DNA of 64,000 nt from Tridacna crocea (GCA_943736015.1 OX031063.1:42672672-42736671); one strand, 5' to 3'; counted from the first letter of the stretch, positions 1 through 11,511 are shown. The notes: generated by a model not told the origin, from the letters alone. Made by a program: numbers and translations.

Positions 1-589
1 AGGTTGATTTGACAATATAAATTATAAACTTGAGATAGTTATTATCAATGGTTTGAAAAGTCAATATGTGATAGTCCTTCATCAGAACTCAAAATTTAAG
101 ACAAACCCAAAGTAAATTAAGCATCCATTTTGACAATATAAAAATATGTTGTGTACCAAATTAAAGAATTTATTTTTGAAACTGTAGAAAATATAGTGGA
201 AAATAAATGGTGAAATAAGTTTAATAACCTGCATTTTTTTTCTTTTTCCTAAAATGTTTTAAAGACCTTACTATCTTGCGAGCTGTAAAAGTGTGGGATT
301 GTTTGGCAAAGGCATAAAGTCATTACTCATTAGAAACAACTTTGTGCAACTCTGCATTTGATTTATCTTTAAAAACTTTGTCCCACCTACTTCCTAATGC
401 AGGTGTTATAAAAATAGTAGAAAAAGGAGAAATTGCTCCATTATTGCCAGGCAAGTGAAAACTACTTTTTATATACAATGGAAAAGACTGAAATTATTAC
501 CTTTTTGAGAGGCACGGACTAGACATACACTGGTCAGTATAGATCTACCCAAGATCAGATTCCAGATTATAATTCTGGGCAATCTGATT
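1..589. other. No gene seen; decayed family A remnants
   Basis: AT-rich sequence without a convincing ORF. Positions about 175-312 resemble a worn family A copy (TAGAAAATATAGTGG, then a GGGATTGTTTGGCAAAGG-type right end), and about 415-450 carries an AAAAAGGAGAAATTGCTCC hairpin fragment. A short TAGATC..AAGATCAGA motif at 528-560 resembles family H. Confidence 0.5.
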
Positions 590-719
590 TTAATCCTTTA
601 CCAAACGATAAGATTTTAGACTTGTCTGAATTAAAAGCATTTGCAGACGACAAAATAAACGTTACTCAAGTATTAAAAATTGACTTTAGAAGAGTAGGAA
701 ACATTGTGGGAAAAGTAGA

Positions 720-2632
720 CAAGAGGGCCATGATGGCCCTGAAATCGCTCACCTGAGTTTATTGACCAAACATGCACCATCTAGTTTCCCAGTGACCTAG
801 TTTTTTATCAGACATTACCCATCATCAAACACTTTTGAGATATCAATAAGACAAACATTCTGGCCAAGTTTCATGAGTATTGGACTGAAAATGTGGCCTC
901 TACAGTGTACAAAAGGTTTTTCTAAGATTTCATCAAGTGACCTAGTTTTGGACCCGACAATTACCCATTATCAAACTCTTTTGAGACATCACCAAAACAA
1001 ACATTCTGACCAAGTCTGAAGAATATCAGGCAGAAAATGTAGCCTCTAGAGTGTACACAAGGTTTTTCTAATATTTGACCCATTGACCTAGTTTTTGACT
1101 CCACATGACCCATTTTCAATCTCATTCAAGGTATCACCAGGACAAATATTATGAACAAGTTTTAGGAGTATCAGACTGAAAATGTGTCCTCCAGAGCATA
1201 CAAAAGGTGTTTATAACATTTGACCTATTGACCCAGTTTTTGACCCAACATGACCCATTTTCAAACTCATCCAAGATATTATAAAGGCAAACATTCTGAC
1301 TAATTTTCAAGAGTGTTGGACTGAAAATGTGGCATCCAGAGCATATACAAGGTTTTTCTAAGATTTGACCTGGTGACCTAGTTTTTAACCCCCAATGACC
1401 CATTTTCAAACCTGTCTGAGATATCATCAAGACAAACATTCTGACCAACTTACAAGAGTTTCGGACTGAAAATGTGGCCTTTAGAGCCTACAAAAGGTTT
1501 TTCTAACATTTGACCTAGTGACCTAGTTTTTGACCCCACATGACCCATTTTCGAACTCGTCCGAGATATCATCCAGACAAACATCCTGACCAACTTTCAT
1601 GAGTATCCATCTGGAAATGTGGCCTCTAGAGCGTACAAAAGGTTTTTCTAAGATTTGACCTGGTGACCTAGTTTTTGACCCCAAGTGACCCATTTTCGAA
1701 CTCGTCCGAGATATCATCCAGACAAACATCCTGACTAACTTTCATGAGTATCCGACTGAAAATGTGGCCTCTAGAGCGTACAGAAGGTTTTTCTAAGATT
1801 TGACCTGGTGACCTAGTTTTTGACCCCACGTGACCCATTTTCGAACTCGTCCGAGATATCATCCAGACAAACATCCTGACCAACTTTCATGAGTATCCGA
1901 CTGAAAATGTGGCCTCTAGAGCGTACAGAAGGTTTTTCTAAGATTTGACCTGGTGACCTAGTTTTTGACCCCACGTGACCCATTTTCGAACTCGTCCGAG
2001 ATATCATCCAGACAAACATCCTGACCAACTTTCATGAGTATCCGACTGAAAATGTGGCCTCTAGAGCGTACAGAAGGTTTTTCTAAGATTTGACCTGGTG
2101 ACCTAGTTTTTGACCCCACGTGACCCATTTTCGAACTCGTCCGAGATATCATCCAGACAAACATCCTGACCAACTTTCATGAGTATCCGACTGAAAATGT
2201 GGCCTCTAGAGCGTACACAAGGTTTTTCTAAGATTTGACCTGGTGACCTAGTTTTTGACCCCACGTGACCCATTTTCGAACTCGTCCGAGATATCATCCA
2301 GACAAACATCCTGACCAACTTTCATGAGTATCCGACTGAAAATGTGGCCTCTAGAGCGTACACAAGGTTTTTCTAAGATTTGACCTAGTGACCTAGTTTT
2401 TGACCCCACATGACCCATTTTCGAACTCGTCCGAGATTTCATCGAGACAAACATCCTGACCAATTTTCATGAGTATCCGACTAAAACTGTGGCCTCTAGA
2501 GCGTACACAAGGTAAAAAGTTGACGACGGACGACGCACGACGCACGCCGCACTACGCACGACGGACGACGGACGCCGGACACAGCACGATCACAATAGCT
2601 CACCATGAGCACTTCGTGCTCAGGTGAGCTAA
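720..2632 (+). mobile_element. Helitron/Helentron-like (pearl/DINE-type) tandem-core element
   Basis: Starts CAAGAGGGCC with a small palindrome (AGGGCCATGATGGCCCT) and ends with the hairpin GAGCACTTCGTGCTC followed by AGGTGAGCTAA. Between them lie about twelve 145-bp direct repeats and a GACGACGGACGACGCACG-like simple stretch. There is no coding capacity. A 3' hairpin close to a CTAA end, no target duplication and internal tandem repeats are features known for Helitron/Helentron-associated elements and described for bivalve pearl elements; the assignment is inference. The same ends recur in reverse orientation at 42709-44311. Exact ends were set by comparing the interrupted family A host copy. 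Confidence 0.7.
780..2510 (+). repeat. Tandem array, about 12 units of 145 bp
   Basis: The GTGACCTAGTTTTT block recurs every 143-147 bp from about 791 to 2389. Units at 1660-2400 are almost identical, with only scattered single-base changes, while units left of about 1500 are clearly diverged (ATTGACCCAG, CAAGTGACCTAG variants). The array therefore appears to have been homogenised or amplified from its right side. The array gives repeated 71-residue minus-strand reading frames that are artefacts of the period (145 = 3x48+1). Confidence 0.95.
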
Positions 2633-2831
2633 AAATGCTGGTTACCAGCATTTTCTCCTTTTCCCACAACGTTTTCAGAAGGCTTCTTATTCAGGGTTGT
2701 AAAAACCTGGGATTGTTTGGTAAAGGGTTAATCTACCACATCTGTATCAGTAGTCTAACTTGTCCCAGAGATCCAGACAGAGGGAGTGATTTTGATTTCA
2801 AAATTGAAAATACAATGTATTAATTTTTCTC

Positions 2832-2909
2832 CACTAAACCCTATGTTACAGGTGCTCATTAGAATCGTCTCAAAGAGGTTATTCTGATGAGTGCCCACAA
2901 CATACGGCA
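2832..2909. repeat. Family D palindromic repeat
   Basis: CCACTAAACCCTATGTTA, then CATTAGAATCGTCTC and its imperfect complement, ending CCCACAACATAC. The same palindrome is present at about 48213-48290 and at the window edge (63954-64000). Confidence 0.65.
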
Positions 2910-3242
2910 TTTTAATACCAAAGTAACATTAGATTTTGTCCAAGAGTGTACTTGCGCAACACAGAAAAGACGCTTTACACAAATTGCCAATGCCACTTTG
3001 TGCATGTAGCAGGCCATATAATAAGCATAAAATGAGATATAATATAAGAAAATACTTTTAGGAAACATTGTGATATAGGGCAAAATTGTTTTTTACCATC
3101 AAATTTTCTCCATATGCCAAAACGTTTTTAGAACCAGTGCACTACCAGATGAAAAAGGGTGGTTATATATGAAAATGTATAAGATAAAATAGAATAAACC
3201 TGTCTGATTTACATAAACATTGCATAAATTAGACTCCTCCCA

Positions 3243-3474
3243 TAATTCCTTACCTAAATGGCAAAATTTTAGACATATCCAAACTCAAAGCGTTTGCAGA
3301 CGACAAATAGTATGTGTGACTCCAGTAATGGGATTTGTTTTCAAAATGGTAGAAAACATTACAGGAAAACATGAAAAAGCTTGTTAGCAGCATTTTGTCC
3401 TTTTCCCACAATATTTTCAAGGGTCATAATTCTTTAGGGTTGTTAAAACATGGGAATGATTGGTAAAGAGTTAA
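3243..3474 (-). mobile_element. Family A TTAA MITE, diverged
   Basis: ATTCCTTACC-type left end, GTTTGCAGACGACAAA block, central hairpin worn (AGCTTGTTAGCAGCATTTTGTCC), right end GGTAAAGAGTTAA. Confidence 0.75.
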
Positions 3475-3751
3475 AAAGTATTTTATTTCATAGTTATCAT
3501 TTCATTACGATTCTACCACATGACAGTTACTTTCACTGTAAACCACAGTGTATCCATTATACTAAGAGTCTGAATAACTCGACAAAATATTTATTTATTG
3601 GACAAAAATAGATAAGGAAAAACAAACAAGGAAAAGTAGCAATAATAGCCCCCTCACAAAATGATGATCTTAACAAACCACACCAACACACAGTCTTTCA
3701 ATAATTGTCACCTCCCACGATGATCTAAGAAAGTATATATCTACAATCTAG

Positions 3752-3980
3752 TTAACACTTTCCCAAACAAGCCCTGGTTTTTACGGGTCAGGAAAAGAAG
3801 CCTTGTGAAAACATTGTGGGAAAAGGAGAAAATGCTGCTAACCAGCATTTTCTCCTTTTTCCGCAATGTTTTCTAGCCTGTCATATTGAAATATAATCTT
3901 TTTAGTGACTGTTAATTTGTCACCTGCAAAATGCTTTCAATTTGGTCTGGTTCAAAATTTGCTGTTTGGGAAAGGGTTAA
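3752..3980 (+). mobile_element. Family A TTAA MITE
   Basis: Starts TTAACACTTTCCCAAACAAG and ends GGGAAAGGGTTAA with TTAA at both sides. Hairpin centre GCTGCTAACCAGC has one arm mismatch. Confidence 0.85.
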
Positions 3981-4152
3981 TTACATCAGAAAGATTTTTT
4001 TTTCACAAAAAAAACGCTTCAAAAAAATATAAAAATATGACAGTTACAAATGACTGGTATGTCCAAACCTCCGGGCTGTCATACAGCTATGATAGACTGG
4101 ATTTGAAAACAATACATTTTGTAAACATACAGTCTTGTCTTCACCAGACAAC

Positions 4153-4867
4153 TTAAGTTCCAGTTTGTCCAGAGCAGCCGACAATTCAAATGTGGCTCAA
4201 ATGAGAAATATAGTTACATGTATCTTTGAAAGGGTAGAAAACATTGTGGAAAAAGGAGAAAATGCTGGTTACCAGCATTTTCTCCTTTTCCAACAATGTT
4301 TTCACTAGATGTCTTCCTCAGGATGATTAATACTCGAGACTGTGAGGGTTAACTCTTTACCAGATGACAAAATTTCAGACAAACGGAAAACAATTGCAAA
4401 CAAACAATAAAATGATGCTACACACTGACAGGCTATCTCTATGAAAATGTCAGAAACAGATAGGGAAAAGGAAAATGCTGGTAATGATTATTTTCTCAAG
4501 TTCTGATCATTTTTGCAAAAGTTTAAGCGTTTCTATAGGATCAGAAAGTCCAAGAATATTTGGTAAAGGGTTAACCCTTTGATGGCCAAAATAAATGAAA
4601 TAAAACTTTCTATGAATGTGGGGACCAAGCTTAAAATTTTTCACCCATTTACACACAATCCCTACTTTTGATGCCCCTGAGAAAGAAGCCTTTAGGAAAC
4701 ATTGTGGGAAAAGGAGAAAGTGCTGGTAACCAGCATTTTCTCCTTTTTCCACAATGTTTTCTACCCTTCACAAAATAAATTTCAAATTTTCAGTCACTTT
4801 TCTTTTGTCGTCTGCAAATGCCTTCGATTTGGACAAACCGAAAATTCTGTTGTTTGGTAATGAGTTT
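4153..4867. mobile_element. Chain of three family A MITEs
   Basis: Three copies lie end to end: 4153-4352 (minus), 4349-4574 (minus) and about 4640-4867 (plus). The first two share a single TTAA at 4349-4352, and the second ends on the TTAA at 4571-4574. The third has an altered left end (TTCACCCATTTACACACAATCC) and a one-armed change in the hairpin (AAAGTGCTGG against CCAGCATTTT). Confidence 0.8.
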
Positions 4868-4973
4868 AGTCTATTTTGCTCCAATATCATAACAATTTAT
4901 TACCGGTATATAGTGTAGATGCAGGATCAAAGTGCAATTTCAGACATTATGGTATGAACATTTTATCATGTAT

Positions 4974-5438
4974 TCTACTCTTTGTCAAACAATCCCGAGT
5001 TTTAACAACGTTTAGAAAGAGGCCTTGGGAACACATTGGGGAAAAAGGAGAAAATGCTGGTAACCAGCATATTCTCCATTTCCCACAATGCTTTCTTCCC
5101 GTTCACGGACAAATTTCATAATTTGTGCTACATTTAATCTGTCGTCCGCAAATGCTTCCAACTTGGACCAATCGGAAATGTTGTCCTTCAGTAAAAAGTT
5201 AAAAACAACTTAACCCTTTACCAAACAATCCCTGGTTTTTACGATCTTGAGATAGAAGTCTTTTGAAAACATTGTGGGAAAAGGAGACAATGCTGGTAAC
5301 CAGCACTGTCTCTTTTTCCCACAATGTGTTCTACCCTGTTGGAAACAAATTTCAATTTTTAAGTTACATTTATTTTGTCATCTGCAAGTGCTTTCAATTT
5401 GGACCAATCTAAGATTTTGTCGTTTGGGAAAGGGTTAA
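4974..5438 (+). mobile_element. Two family A MITEs in tandem
   Basis: Copies at 4974-5202 and 5210-5438, seven bases apart. The second has TTAACCCTTTACC and GGGAAAGGGTTAA ends. Its hairpin reads GGAGACAATGCTGG against CCAGCACTGTCTC, so the two arms share the changed GAGACA/TGTCTC block, a compensatory-looking change. Confidence 0.85.
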
Positions 5439-5622
5439 CTAAAAGTTGCAATTGTGTTCCCAGACTGATAGGACAACACTTCAATGCAGGTTAGCATTCT
5501 CAAATGCGGCTGCAACAGATAACATTTGAAAATGTATGAGCAAACTGATTTAAACAAGTAAATTCAAAATGTCACCATATTTGGTATCTTCCAGTTAACG
5601 AAGATCACAATCATCGAAATCT

Positions 5623-6280
5623 TTAACCCTTTACCCTACAGCAACAAATTTAGGCTAGTTCAATTTAGAATGCATTTTGAAAACCACAAATTTATGTGGA
5701 TCAAACGCTGAACTTTGCCTTGCAATGAGAAGAAAATACTGTGGGAAAATGCTGGTTACCAGCATAGTCTCCTTTTCCCATAATGTTTTCAAAGCCCTCT
5801 TTTTTAGGGTTGTTAAAAGATGGGATTGCGTGGCAAAAGGGTTAAAGAATATCTAATATTTTAACTCTTTCCAGAATGGCCAAATCTTAAACATGTCCAA
5901 TTTGAAAGAATCATCAGATGATTTGTCTGTAAAGACGACATTGATGTCTATCAAAGGGTGGGAAACATTGTGGGAGAAAAAGGAAATTGCTGTTTATCAG
6001 CATTTTCTCCATTTTCGACAATGTTTTCCATACTCAGAGTTGTAAAAAAACAGGATTCAACTCTTTAGCACACAATGATGTCTTTTGGCAACCCTTATGA
6101 AGTAGCCTTTTGAAAACATTGTGGGAAAAGGAGAAATGCTGATAACAATCATTTTCACCTTTTCCTACAATGTATTCTACTCAAAGGAAAGTTTCATCAT
6201 GTGAGCCACACTGATATTGTCGTCTGCAAATGTTTTGAATTTGGACGAGTGTAACAGGTTGTTGTTTTGTAAAGATGTAA
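5623..6280. mobile_element. Chain of three diverged family A MITEs
   Basis: 5623-5845 (minus, shortened hairpin), 5861-6059 (minus, shortened right end) and 6056-6280 (plus). The last two share TTCA at 6056-6059 where TTAA is expected. Right end of the third is eroded (GTAAAGATGTAA). Confidence 0.7.
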
Positions 6281-6375
6281 AGGTTTATATCAATATTATC
6301 ATTTATGAAGCAAAACAAAGCAAGGTCTGGCAAACAGTCAGTATTTTACAAAATAATCTGCCCATCTAGGTTTAT

Positions 6376-6955
6376 TTCAACTCTTCACCAAAACGACAAC
6401 ATTTTTGAAGTCCAAAGCAGTTGCAGACAACAAATATTAAACATGACTGAAATGGAAAAAGTCCTTTGAAAATGGGTAGAAAACATTGTGGGACAAAGGA
6501 GAAAATGCTGGTTTCCAGCATTTTCTCCTTTTCTAACAATGTTTTCAGAAGGCCACCTAATTCACGGCCATTCAAACTCAGGATTATGCAGGATAGAGAT
6601 TAACTCATTACAAAACGACAATATTTTTGACTGGTCCAAATCGAAAGCATTTGCAAACGACAAAATAAAAGTGACTGAAAATTTGAAATTTGTTTTGTGA
6701 AGGCTAGAAAACATTGTGGGTAAAAGAGAAAATGCTGGTTACCAGCATTTTCTCCTTTTCTCACAATGTTTTCTAAAGGCTTCTTTCTCCCGGGCGTCAA
6801 AAGTAGGGATTGTGTGGTAATGGGTTAACTATCTTTAGACCTGTTCCTAATGAAAGCATTTGCAAACAGCAATTTAAACAGGCCCAGCTTATGATTATGT
6901 ATGTGAAAACAGTGTGGGATAGGGAGAAAATGCTGGTAATAATACCCTTTATCAA
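6376..6955 (-). mobile_element. Family A chain sharing TTAA sites
   Basis: 6376-6603, 6600-6828 and a truncated 6825 to about 6955 lie head to tail in the same orientation and share the TTAA at 6600-6603 and 6825-6828. The middle copy is well preserved, with GAGAAAATGCTGGTTACCAG as its hairpin centre. Confidence 0.8.
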
Positions 6956-6968
6956 TCCAATCCTTATT

Positions 6969-7165
6969 TTAACCCATTACCACACAATCCCTACTTCTGA
7001 CGACCCTGACAAAGAAGCCTTTAGAAAGCATTGTGGGAAAAGGAGAAAATGCTAGTAACCAGCATTTTCTCCTTTTCCCACAATGTTTTAAGTCACTTTT
7101 ATTTTGTCGTCTGCAAATGCTTTCAATTTGGACAAGTCTAAAATTTTCGTTTGGTAATGAGTTAA
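6969..7165 (+). mobile_element. Family A TTAA MITE with internal deletion
   Basis: Starts TTAACCCATTACCACACAAT and ends GGTAATGAGTTAA. The ACCCTTCACAAAACAAATTT segment after the hairpin is missing (CACAATGTTTTAAGTCAC), making it about 30 bp short. Confidence 0.85.
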
Positions 7166-7702
7166 TGGAATATTAGATGCTTTGGCTAGATAAGGATCTA
7201 GCCTTGCTGATTTGACCTAGGATGACAAAATTATGGTCCAGACAATTTGGCCAGCAAATTGTATAAGGTAGGACAATCTCCTATAACAAATTATGACTGT
7301 AGATAAGAATGGAAATTTAATGCTTTTGAATTTATCTATATAGATCTGTACATTGATAGGCTGGCTTTTAAGAGGGAAAAAATAAAAGAGGGAAGGATTT
7401 AATAAATAAGAATTTTCATGTTTTGTGTAAATGGAAGTAAGTTTGGCCAGAAATTAGAATTAGGATACTCTATAAGGAATTCTGCATTTTATTTTCATCA
7501 CCTTCAATTATCATGTAGGCCTAAACAGAATTAGTGAAATGAAAATCTGTTGTCATCATTCAAAAAACAAGAAAGACTGCTTCGGCTGAATCATTGTACC
7601 TGTAAATTTTGGCTGGCCAAATCATCTGAGCCAAATTTTCCTATGCTAAAACATTGGAGTATATCTGAGTGTAATTTGTTTTCTGGCCAGAATGTCCACT
7701 TA
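7166..7702. other. No gene or repeat recognised
   Basis: AT-rich sequence with several TTTGGCCAG-like words but no ORF or splice pattern that I can support. Confidence 0.4.
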
Positions 7703-7898
7703 TAGCCCGGTCTGTTAACTCGATATTTTAGCAAAATGTTTACACTCCGGACGAAAGCAACAAATTTTGCATACAGTTAAAAGACATTATTCCGAGTCAT
7801 TTGCGCCTGGTGTGCCCGATTTTAGTGGCCTAGTTCGTTAATTACTGCCTATTATATATTCAGATAGATGTACTGTCCGAATACTCTTCCTTTGTATT
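7703..7898 (+). repeat. Family F dispersed repeat
   Basis: Shares CCGGTCTGTTA, CCGGACGAAAG, GTGTGCCCGATTTTA and GTCCGAATACTCTTCCTTTGT blocks in order with the reverse complement of 11305-11502; a shorter copy is at 10206-10350. Low local divergence between the two later copies suggests recent activity. Confidence 0.75.
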
Positions 7899-8321
7899 TT
7901 ATCAGAACACATATTTCTATCTCGCAATGATTTGATTACTGAGGGTCGATCAAAACGCTTTCAAATTTAAAAGAACATCTTTTCTTTTTTTTTGGCGAAA
8001 ATTTGTTTTTTGTTTACTTTGTAGGTGGATTTTGGTTTATTTTCAGTAATATAGATATGAATAAATCCAAAATGATACCCAGAATGGGCATTTTTAGTAT
8101 TAATTTTTTTTCACTTTTATATTAAGTTCCGAAATTTTTGAAAGGTCCAAAAAAACTAAAATGGCAGTGCCGATAGTTTTATTAATCATCTTTTTCGAAG
8201 ATACACACAAAAAAAGAAATGTCGTTTTATCAATCTTTCGGTAGACTTCAGAGAATAAAGCAGTAGGAAGCGGCTGTCTCCTGCCAGGCGTGTTGATAAA
8301 ACTTTTCGTATGCAGACTGCA

Positions 8322-8420
8322 TTAACCCTTAGGCTGCCAAGCGCGACTCTATGATCTTTCGCAGACAATATAGACTAAGATCAGCATACGAAGAATGTGC
8401 AGTCTGATCCTAGATCATCT
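8322..8420. repeat. Family H palindromic repeat, TTAACCCTTAG end
   Basis: TTAACCCTTAGGCTGCCAAG followed by AATATAGACTAAGATCAGC and the near complement CAGTCTGATCCTAGATC. The TAGATCAAGATCAGACTGCA palindrome recurs around 20315-20380, 50507-50567 and 53854-53918. It resembles a repeat I know to be widespread in bivalves, a recollection I could not check. Confidence 0.6.
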
Positions 8421-9244
8421 ACACTGTCCGATACGGAGATATTTTTCCTTGAGATATTCCTCTGAAATAACATTTGGGATTTTACGATCGGCTTTAAAGT
8501 GTCATTTAATTAGTATGATAAAGTTTAATAATTTGAAAAACAAATACCCTCTCTCCATTCCGAAAGAAATAAGAGCAAATATACAATTAAACTGGGACCG
8601 GTTAAATCAGGTTACATGATAATGCATTTGAAAACAAAAAACAAAGAAAGGTTTGGGCAGAAAAATGCATCTTTTAGGGCCAGTAATTAGAACAGACTTA
8701 TCCTCTGTAACAGATTTTAGCCATTCCAAACCTTTACAAGTGATATCTACGTATGGCCGAACGGGATAAACACTTAATTATGACACTTGTGTGTTAGTCG
8801 GTGCTCGAACTTCTGTTTTTTCTAGAAGGAATGGGAGGTTTGAGATTTGAATTGAATATTGTTATTACGATAGTTAATTTATTAGGTAGTTCAAACAGGA
8901 ACATGACAAAAATGCAACTATAGAGATTTAAAATATTATTTCAAAGTCAGGATTTTCGCTGTAAATTGAAAATGTATGATATCCCAGGTTTTGGTAAATA
9001 AACTGTCTCTGTCTATTTGCAGATGCTGGAACTATCTTTTTAAAACAAAAATTATTACTTTAATAGTTTAAATAAATCAAACCACCGATTGCTGGATTTC
9101 GAGCCAGTACGTTAAAAAACTTATCCACGGAATTCGGCAAACATTAGTTGAACAATCAGACATAAAAATAGGAAAGGTCTATTGCAGTTATATTAATGTT
9201 ATTTTTCTCCCTTTTCCCCAATTTCTTACAATACTGAATCTTCA
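8421..9244. other. No gene recognised
   Basis: A 74-residue plus-strand reading frame (8395-8619) overlaps the family H copy and has no recognisable protein features, so it is not called. The rest is AT-rich without visible repeats. Confidence 0.4.
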
Positions 9245-9468
9245 TTAACTCTTTACCAAACGAAAATTTGAGACGTGCCCAAATTACAAGCCTTTGCAGA
9301 CAACAATTTGAATGTGACTTGAAAAAACGAAATTGTTTGTAAGAAGGATAGCAAATGGAAAAGGAGAAAAAACTGGTTACCAGAACTTTATCACTTTTCT
9401 ACAACATTTTAAAAAACTGTATTTCTCAGGGTCGTGAAAAGCTTGTGTTATACGGGATAGGGTTTTAA
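9245..9468 (-). mobile_element. Family A TTAA MITE, diverged
   Basis: TTAACTCTTTACCAAACG start and GGGTTTTAA end; hairpin reduced to AAAAGGAGAAAAAACTGGTTACCAG with an eroded second arm. Confidence 0.75.
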
Positions 9469-9517
9469 ATAGTTACAGTGAATGTTTTCACCCGACGACG
9501 TCCATATACTTAGAATA

Positions 9518-9956
9518 TGGGGGACGGACAAAAGTCCGCTGGACAAAAGCCCACTGGGCAAAAGCTCACTGCTAATTTTGACAGGGAGGACAAATGCTCA
9601 CTGCTTATAAAACAAAAGTGTATAAAAAAACAATTCTTTAATTATTTTTGTAAAAAAAACAACAGAGATTTAATGATCAGAATGATCAAATTGCTTTTCT
9701 TTCTTCTCAATGTTTAATTGTCTGCAACATTTCCCAATCTTATAACAACCATGTGAAAGAAGAAGAAAATGCTGCTTATGGGCATTTTCTGCTTTTCACA
9801 TAGTGTTTTCTACTTTTTGTAGAGACAAGTCACATAATATATACGAAACTTATTAATTCCATACATGATTAGAACTAAAAGTTCTATTGGGCTATTGTCC
9901 CAGTGGGTTTTTGTCCTAGTGGGCTTTTGTCCCATTGGGTTTTTGTCTCACACCCA
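9518..9956. mobile_element. Family K foldback-like element with repeated GGACAAAA units
   Basis: The left end carries about three direct copies of a 17-bp unit (GGACAAAAGCCCACTGG), and the right end carries about four copies of its complement (CCAGTGGGCTTTTGTCC-like). TATGG flanks both sides and may be the target duplication. The interior (about 9760-9815) includes a family A-like hairpin remnant (GAAAATGCTGCTTATGGGCATTTTC). Terminal inverted repeats built of short direct repeats are typical of foldback elements; the superfamily is not identified. Confidence 0.65.
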
Positions 9957-10205
9957 GCATTATGGAACAATAGAATAAAGGTGGTTCAAATGGTTGTAAT
10001 TGTCCTTGAACGAGTAAAACATATTGTTGAAGCTGGCGAAAGATTCCTTTTTTCCCCAATATTTTCTCTCACACTTGGAAAATTCATTTTTCCCGGGTCG
10101 CCAAAACACGAAATACATGTACTTTGGTAAAAGGTAAAATAGCGGTCCAGTGTCTTCAGAGAGACAGGGACAGTCAATTTACTGATATTACAGCACTATT
10201 ATCAA
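9957..10205. other. Decayed family A copy
   Basis: Weak family A order: GAACGAGTAAAACATATTG, then a worn hairpin, then CCCGGGTCGCCAAAAC and TTTGGTAAAAGG at about 10125. Confidence 0.45.
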
Positions 10206-10350
10206 ACCGTCATTGTTGTGTTTTCTGGGGCCTTAAAATCGGGCACACCCCTTTTCCTCGTTTTAGACACGTATTGTTTACATCATATAAAATTTTCACA
10301 CTTTCGTCCGGCTGGTAAACATTTTTGAGCTAAAAGACCGGACTATTATA
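10206..10350 (-). repeat. Family F dispersed repeat, short copy
   Basis: GGGGCCTTAAAATCGGGCAC through AAGACCGGACTATTAT, nearly identical to 11370-11502. The ACTCTTCCTTTG end of the family is absent. Confidence 0.8.
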
Positions 10351-11304
10351 TTGAGTTGTGTTTTAAAAATGTAGTCTAAAGAGATTGACGAATAACTTCA
10401 TGTTATAGATCATGAACAAAAGAAACGTGGATTCAGATCAAATTTCAAACCTTCCATACTGTTTTCACAAAATATTTATTCAAACTTCATTTTGAGCATT
10501 TTAAGATGTGAAAAACGGGTAAAGGGTTAACTCGGTGATCCTTTGATCTCGGTATCGCACTGCAGGGTGGGTGACCTTTAGAAGAGTTGTAATGTACCAT
10601 CTTCTTACAGATTTCCAAAGATGTGTCACATTAAACTGACTCTTTGTATCTTTTGTTTCATATTAATTTACCCGTGTGGTGATCATTAATAGACGGGATT
10701 TTGAATTATACACAGGTTACAGAGGGTTCATTCTTAGTCTCTTTATGCTCTTTATTTCAATACAATCTCATAAAATGCATATTTTGTCTGTTCATGATTT
10801 TTTTTTCAAAAGCAATATCACGAAATATTACTAAATTGTGTTAGAATTGCTTTTCTCTAGATTTTTGCTGTGTCATTTTCTTTTCAGTTGTAAATTTGTC
10901 CAAATTTAAAGGGTTTGCGAACGGGACATACAGCATTTGTCCTTGAAAAAAAAAAATGCTTTGGATAAAAAGAAAATATCCATTATATCAAATGTAATCG
11001 GCAAATCGTCTATTGCATTGTATGCAGAAATCTGAAGGCAATTTGATTTGTCCTGCCGATCGACCAAATTCAAAGGGATCCTATATGCGAAATTCAAAGT
11101 CAGTTCTTTTTAAATATGTAAAGTGCAAGCAAATGAAAGGCAAATGGACGGACAGATAAACACACAGATACGAAAGACATACAGAATATTTATAAAGTCA
11201 ATCCCTAAATACAGCTGTGCCTTTAAAATGGCAAAATACTTCTGAAACACCATTTTTTGTCGATCCTACATTGTGACTAAACGGGAAACAACCAAATTAC
11301 TCTT
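10351..11304. other. No gene recognised; two family A remnants
   Basis: A right-end relic GGGTAAAGGGTTAA ends at about 10529 and a left-block relic (TTGTCCAAATTTAAAGGGTTTGCG) lies near 10893-10930. Nothing else is recognisable. Confidence 0.4.
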
Positions 11305-11502
11305 CTACAAAGGAAGAGTATTCGGACAGTACAGTTATCCGAATTTCAAATCGCAATAAAAATTGATCTAGGGCCTTAAAATCGGGCACACCCCTTTTTC
11401 TCGTTTTAGACACGTATTGTTTACATCATATAAAATTTTCACACTTTCGTCTGGCAGGTAAACATTTTTTACCTAACAGACCGGACTATTACCATCATAC
11501 AC
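11305..11502 (-). repeat. Family F dispersed repeat, full copy
   Basis: Runs from CAAAGGAAGAGTATTCGGAC to AACAGACCGGACTATTA. It abuts the family G copy that starts about 10 bp downstream. Confidence 0.8.
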
Positions 11503-11511
11503 TATCTCCCG

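Larger units (their letters stand above)
590..2731 (-). mobile_element. Family A TTAA MITE split by a tandem-core element
   Basis: The left part (590-719) begins TTAATCCTTTACCAAACG, keeps the GCATTTGCAGACGAC block and reaches the hairpin at GTGGGAAAAG. The right part (2633-2731) resumes with AAATGCTGGTTACCAGC and ends GGTAAAGGGTTAA. Joined across the insert, the two parts match the family pattern without gain or loss of bases, so the inserted element left no visible target duplication. Confidence 0.85.

Noticed and set aside
1660..2400. Regular repeats that could suggest a CRISPR array
   Set aside because: Units are 145 bp and contiguous without spacers, and the sequence is eukaryotic.
1149..2463. 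Series of 71-codon minus-strand reading frames with near-identical proteins
   Set aside because: They follow from the 145-bp tandem repeat; each frame is a shifted reading of the same unit, with no start context or conservation expected of a gene.
2870..2900. CTGATGAG motif suggesting a hammerhead ribozyme
   Set aside because: No matching GAAA core or stem III; the motif is part of the family D palindrome.
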